From: an uncultured Burkholderiaceae bacterium
GTDB lineage: Bacteria > Pseudomonadota > Gammaproteobacteria > Burkholderiales > Burkholderiaceae
Assembly: GCA_937871985.1 (NCBI GenBank)
Contig: CALMPB010000520.1
Location: 1-47,059, forward strand
Direction of reading: 5' to 3'
DNA length: 47,059 nucleotides
The position numbers and the translations under genes are program-made. The notes below the pieces were generated by a model that had not been told where the DNA came from, did no database searches, and worked only from the letters and a program-made list of their open reading frames with translations. Within the stretch, counting starts at the first letter, position 1. Each line of letters opens with the position of its first letter. Below, in pieces: positions 43,550 through 47,059 of the stretch.

Positions 43550-43936
43550 GTTGTATTCCTTTCGTAACCGGTACGAACATTCCGGCTCGGCCCCAACAGG
43601 CCCGAGCTGCACCGGTTGCAACAACATGACCCGGCGTTTCGTGGTTCACGGAACCAGTCCACCCGGACACCTTGCCGCCCCGGCACGCACTCGCCGAAAC
43701 GCAGTACGAGCGTTCATCATGAACGCGGGAGGTAGAAACGGACGCTGCGGCATCACACGCTTGTGGCACGGCGGGCAGCAAGTAGTAGAAGGCGCAAATA
43801 GCCGGGCGGATAAGCCCGGCAAACGATCCTTGAAAAGACCGGCCGTAGATAATCCGGCCGATCAATCGTATACTTTACCGCGTTGCACCATCAGAATCAA
43901 ATCGACCTCGGATCGTCCTTAAAACTTAGGCAATCG
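43550..43936. other. Divergent intergenic region ilvB / FUSC-family gene
   Basis: 387 bases without a convincing gene. Two GC-rich hairpins are visible: GCCGGGC-GGATAA-GCCCGGC (43801-43820) and GGCCG/CGGCC around 43841-43859. A 24-codon frame on the minus strand at 43720-43646 lacks Ile/Val/Leu runs, so classical branched-chain attenuation is not supported. A promoter is expected on each strand but none is clear. Confidence 0.4.
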
Positions 43937-46204
43937 ATGGCATTCCTGGCCTCACGCTTCCCCCAGCTACAGCGTTTCTTCTACAGCCATTATTTCTTCG
44001 GCGGCTTGCGCCAGGCTGTCGGGGTTCTGCTGCCCGCAATCGTCCTGATCAGCCTCTTCCAGCTGTACAGCGCGGGCATGGTCGCCTCCATTGGCGCAGC
44101 CTGCGTGGCCGTCATCGATCAGCCGGGCGGTCCGCGCCGCAACAGCATCAACCTGATGCTGGTGGCGATCCTGCTGGGAACGCTGACGGCAACCGCAACA
44201 GGCCTGGCCACGGCGCATACCGTCCTCATCTGGATCATCGTTCCTGTCTTGTGCTTTGTCTTTTCCATGCTGACGGTATACGGCAAGCAAGGCGGCCTGA
44301 TGGCCTTCGCCTGCCTGCTCGTCATGACGCTGACGCTGCGCACGCCCATGGCGCCGCATGCCGTGCTGGTCTATGCCGTCTCGTCGTTCCTGGGCGGCTT
44401 GTTCTATTTTCTATACAGCTGCCTGGCCCACCGCCTGCTGTGGCACCGCGAAGAGCAGCAGGCGCTTTCGGTCGCCCTGTTCGCCACGGCCGATTACCTG
44501 GCGGCGCGCGCGCGTTTCTACGACGTCAACACCGACCTGGAAGCCTGCTACCGCGATCTCATCCGCACCCAGGCGGACATGACCGAACAGCACCAGGCCG
44601 CCCGCAATACCGTGCTGCGTGAACAGCCCACCGGGCGCAAGCGCTCGGACACCCGCCGCTATACGGCGCTGAACATATTCATCGACATGGTTTCCATGCT
44701 CGACTCGCTGGTCGCCACCCATACCGACTACGCCACGCTGCGCCGCAACCTGCCCGACAGCGATGTCCTGATTTTCGCCCGGGACACCTTGTTCAAGCTG
44801 TCCGACAACATCAACAAGATCGCGCTGAACGTTTCCCGCAACCAGAAAACCCTGGAACGCAACAGCGCCAAGGCGGAGCTGCGCGCCATCGAGTTCGAGC
44901 TGGATCAATACCGCAAGAACGGATTCGCCCAGGCCGAACCAGAGGTCTACGCCCTGCTGGTGCAGATTCTGCGCCGCCTGCGCAATTGCGCAAACATCGT
45001 CGAACGCATGGCGGAACACACGCGCAAGGCCGATGCCTCGGAACTGGTCGACCTGCGGCTGGAAAAAGCCTTGAACCGCTTCCTGTCGCGCAGCGAAATA
45101 CGCTTGGGCATGATCACCAGCAATCTGCGGCTGGACTCCCCGCACTTCCGGTATGCCGCGCGCGTGGCCATCGCCAGCCTCCTGGCCCTGGCCACCTCGG
45201 CCGCGCTTTCGTATTTCGTGGCCCGCGAAGGGGATGGCCATGCGACCAGCTCGCACGGCTACTGGATCATCCTGACCATCATCATCATCCTCAAGCCGGG
45301 CTATGCCTTGACACGTCAGCGCAACGGCTGGCGCCTGATGGGCACCTTGATCGGCTGCGTGCTCACATTGCTGCTGTTCAACCTCAATCACAACCCCGAC
45401 GTCGATTTCGCCGTGCTGGTCGTCGCATGCGTCCTGGGCTACAGCCTGATCCAGGTCAACTACATGGCCGCCGCCGTCTTCAACACCATCTATATTCTGC
45501 TGGTGTTCCACTTGATAACGCCGGGCTCCAGCTTCGTCATCGGCGAACGGCTGGTGGACACGGTAATAGGCTGCATCCTGGCGCTGCTGTGCAGTTATAT
45601 CCTGCCCTGGTGGGAATACGGATTCATGGGGTCGCTGGCCAAGGCGGCCCGCAACGCCAGCCAGCGCTTCCTGGCAAGCGGCCTGCACTATGCGGCGCTA
45701 AGCCGCCAGCTCGCGCAAGCCAAGGACGCGCCTGCCGCGGAACAGGAAAGACTGACCGCCGAACAGCACGAAGCCGAGCTGGCCTGGCGCCTGGCCCGCA
45801 AGAGCAGCTACATTTCTTTTGGAAACTACGCCTCGGCGTTCTACCGGATGATGGCCGAGCCCGTCAGCCGGCAAAAGCATGTGCCCGAACTGAATCACTT
45901 GCTGATCCAGTTCCATGTGCTGTCGTCGCAAATCAGCGCGGCCGTTCCCTTGCTGGCCGCTCTTCCCGAAGTGCCGCAGGGCGTGCAGCAATCGCTCGAC
46001 GCCATCGATGCGCTATTGCGCGACCAGGACGCCACGCCCCCCGTCTCCATCGAAACCGAAGGCGACCTGGCCACCCTGGCCTACCCCTTGCGGCAAATGG
46101 TCAAGGCCGCGCAACTCATACGCCAGGAAATGCGCGGCCTGGAACCGCCGCTGCCGATGCCCAGGCTGGGCCGCATCAAGCCCGAAAAATCGGCCGCGCA
46201 ATAG
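43937..46204 (+). CDS. FUSC/YccS-family inner-membrane protein
   Basis: Putative exporter-like membrane protein of 755 residues in the fusaric-acid-resistance (FUSC/YccS) group. It shows the typical duplicated layout: five to six helices at about 20-150 (LRQAVGVLLPAIVLISLFQL and following), a long soluble region (about 160-400), a second bundle at about 410-540 (FRYAARVAIASLLALATSAA, YWIILTIIIILKPGYALTRQ) containing the conserved RQRNGWRLMGTLIG, then a soluble tail. The ATG at 43937 has TAGG eight bases upstream; a TTG at 43883 would add 18 residues. Substrate unknown. It converges with yaaA. Confidence 0.88.
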   Translation: MAFLASRFPQLQRFFYSHYFFGGLRQAVGVLLPAIVLISLFQLYSAGMVASIGAACVAVIDQPGGPRRNSINLMLVAILLGTLTATATGLATAHTVLIWIIVPVLCFVFSMLTVYGKQGGLMAFACLLVMTLTLRTPMAPHAVLVYAVSSFLGGLFYFLYSCLAHRLLWHREEQQALSVALFATADYLAARARFYDVNTDLEACYRDLIRTQADMTEQHQAARNTVLREQPTGRKRSDTRRYTALNIFIDMVSMLDSLVATHTDYATLRRNLPDSDVLIFARDTLFKLSDNINKIALNVSRNQKTLERNSAKAELRAIEFELDQYRKNGFAQAEPEVYALLVQILRRLRNCANIVERMAEHTRKADASELVDLRLEKALNRFLSRSEIRLGMITSNLRLDSPHFRYAARVAIASLLALATSAALSYFVAREGDGHATSSHGYWIILTIIIILKPGYALTRQRNGWRLMGTLIGCVLTLLLFNLNHNPDVDFAVLVVACVLGYSLIQVNYMAAAVFNTIYILLVFHLITPGSSFVIGERLVDTVIGCILALLCSYILPWWEYGFMGSLAKAARNASQRFLASGLHYAALSRQLAQAKDAPAAEQERLTAEQHEAELAWRLARKSSYISFGNYASAFYRMMAEPVSRQKHVPELNHLLIQFHVLSSQISAAVPLLAALPEVPQGVQQSLDAIDALLRDQDATPPVSIETEGDLATLAYPLRQMVKAAQLIRQEMRGLEPPLPMPRLGRIKPEKSAAQ

Positions 46205-46222
46205 GCCACGCCAATCCGCGCA

Positions 46223-46996
46223 TCAGGCCTGCTTGCGCCTGAACACCAGTTTCAGGTCGGTGGAAGCGTCCGGAGCATAGACATAGCCTTCGGAATCAAA
46301 GCCCTGCAGCGCCTGGACGCGGCTGATCTTGTGCTCGATGACGTAACGCGCCATGAGGCCGCGCGCCCGCTTGGCGTGAAAGCTGATTATCTTCCATGCG
46401 CCATTCTTGTAGTCCTGGAAGACGCACTGTACCACCTGGGCTTTCAGCACGCCCAGATCGACCGACTTGAAATACTCTTCGGAAGCCAGGTTCAACACAA
46501 TGGGATGCTTCTCGCCGTCGAGGCGCTGATTCAGGTAATCGGCGATCCGGCCGCCCCAGTACTCGTACAGGTTCTTGCCGCGCCCGGTTGCAAGGCGGGT
46601 GCCCATTTCCAGGCGATAGGGCTGCATGAGATCGAGCGGACGCAGCGCGCCATACAGACCGCTGAGCATGACGATGTGCTCCTGCGCCCATTCAAGCTGC
46701 TTGTCGGACAAGGACGGCGCGTCCAGGCCTTCGTAGACGTCGCCGTTGAAAGCCAGGATGGCCTGACGGGAATTGACCTGGTCGAAGCGGGGAGCCCATG
46801 CCGCGTAGCGTTCCACATTCAGCTTGGCGAGCGCATCGCTCAGGCTCATCAGGTCGGCCACTTCGCTGGCCGATTTCTTTTTCAGCACCTTGATGAGCTT
46901 GGCGGCTTCGTCGACGAACAAAGGCTGCGTATGCAGCGTGGATCGAACCGGGGTGTCGTAATCCAGCTTTTTCGCCGGAGACAATAGCAACAACAT
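46223..46996 (-). CDS. yaaA: Peroxide stress protein YaaA
   Basis: YaaA/DUF328 protein of 257 residues, in E. coli linked to limiting free iron and oxidative damage during peroxide stress. The family blocks are present: LLLLSPAKKLDY at the N-terminus, NGDVYEGLDAPSLSDKQLEW, MLSGLYGALRPLDLMQPYRL, LNLASEEYFKSVD and IISFHAKRARGLMARYVIEH. AAAGGA lies six bases before the second of two consecutive ATGs, which is chosen here. The remaining bases to the right edge (47000-47059) hold only its upstream region. Confidence 0.95.
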   Translation of the reverse strand: MLLLLSPAKKLDYDTPVRSTLHTQPLFVDEAAKLIKVLKKKSASEVADLMSLSDALAKLNVERYAAWAPRFDQVNSRQAILAFNGDVYEGLDAPSLSDKQLEWAQEHIVMLSGLYGALRPLDLMQPYRLEMGTRLATGRGKNLYEYWGGRIADYLNQRLDGEKHPIVLNLASEEYFKSVDLGVLKAQVVQCVFQDYKNGAWKIISFHAKRARGLMARYVIEHKISRVQALQGFDSEGYVYAPDASTDLKLVFRRKQA

Positions 46997-47059
46997 CATT
47001 CATCCTTTCATGATCCATGGGCGGCAAGGCCGCGCCAGACAAGCATGGCCGAAGGCCGG

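Noticed and set aside
41273..43567. 764-codon frame antisense to ilvH and ilvB
   Set aside because: Covers two certain genes and their junction on the opposite strand without any recognisable motif.
43646..43720. Leader peptide for ilvB attenuation
   Set aside because: The 24-codon frame lacks clustered Ile, Val or Leu codons, has no ribosome binding site and no terminator/antiterminator pair with a T run could be drawn.

Overview
The window looks like chromosomal DNA of a betaproteobacterium of the order Burkholderiales, most likely Alcaligenaceae (Bordetella/Achromobacter/Pusillimonas-like). This rests on GC-rich coding with dense gene packing, porins starting MKKTLLAAAL..ETSVTLYGI, and the gene sets nuoAB, qor-tpiA-secG-tRNA-Leu, rpsO-pnp, psd-pssA and ilvB-ilvH-ilvC. 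The species cannot be fixed from the sequence alone.

Layout, left to right. 1-665: start of the nuo operon (nuoB partial, nuoA), minus strand. 836-3684: two tandem, closely related outer-membrane porins with near-identical leaders, then a 680-base AT-rich non-coding stretch. 4365-8143: periplasmic alpha-carbonic anhydrase, a YeiE-like LysR regulator divergent from a YeiH-type membrane protein, and an aquaporin. 8147-12237: a tightly overlapping four-gene signalling operon (unknown small protein, OmpR-type response regulator, LysM-FecR periplasmic protein, CHASE2 histidine kinase). 12548-15127: tRNA-Leu(UAA), an asparagine synthetase, and a tRNA-Ser(UGA) gene split inside its anticodon by a compact group I intron. 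15295-18657: TetR regulator, quinone oxidoreductase, tpiA, secG, tRNA-Leu(GAG). 18811-20772: a PhoX-type phosphatase.

20831-32424 is the most interesting metabolic block. One minus-strand operon carries a fused 2-ketoacid (indolepyruvate-type) ferredoxin oxidoreductase, a complete LIV-type ABC importer, an (S)-mandelate dehydrogenase-like flavoenzyme and a mandelate racemase with every catalytic residue at the classical position. A NahR/DntR-type LysR regulator is divergent from it. Together these suggest uptake of mandelate-type 2-hydroxy acids, racemisation, oxidation to the 2-keto acid and direct conversion to an acyl-CoA, replacing the decarboxylase and aldehyde dehydrogenase of the classical mandelate route.

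32600-46996 returns to housekeeping genes: pnp and rpsO, a lipoprotein, pssA and psd, a haem-type TonB receptor with a Fur-box-like palindrome, ilvC-ilvH-ilvB, a FUSC-family membrane protein and yaaA. The orientation of qor-tpiA-secG-tRNA-Leu relative to pnp and nuoA suggests that an ancestral rpsO-pnp-qor-tpiA-secG-tRNA-nuo string was broken by an inversion, with accessory genes now at both junctions.
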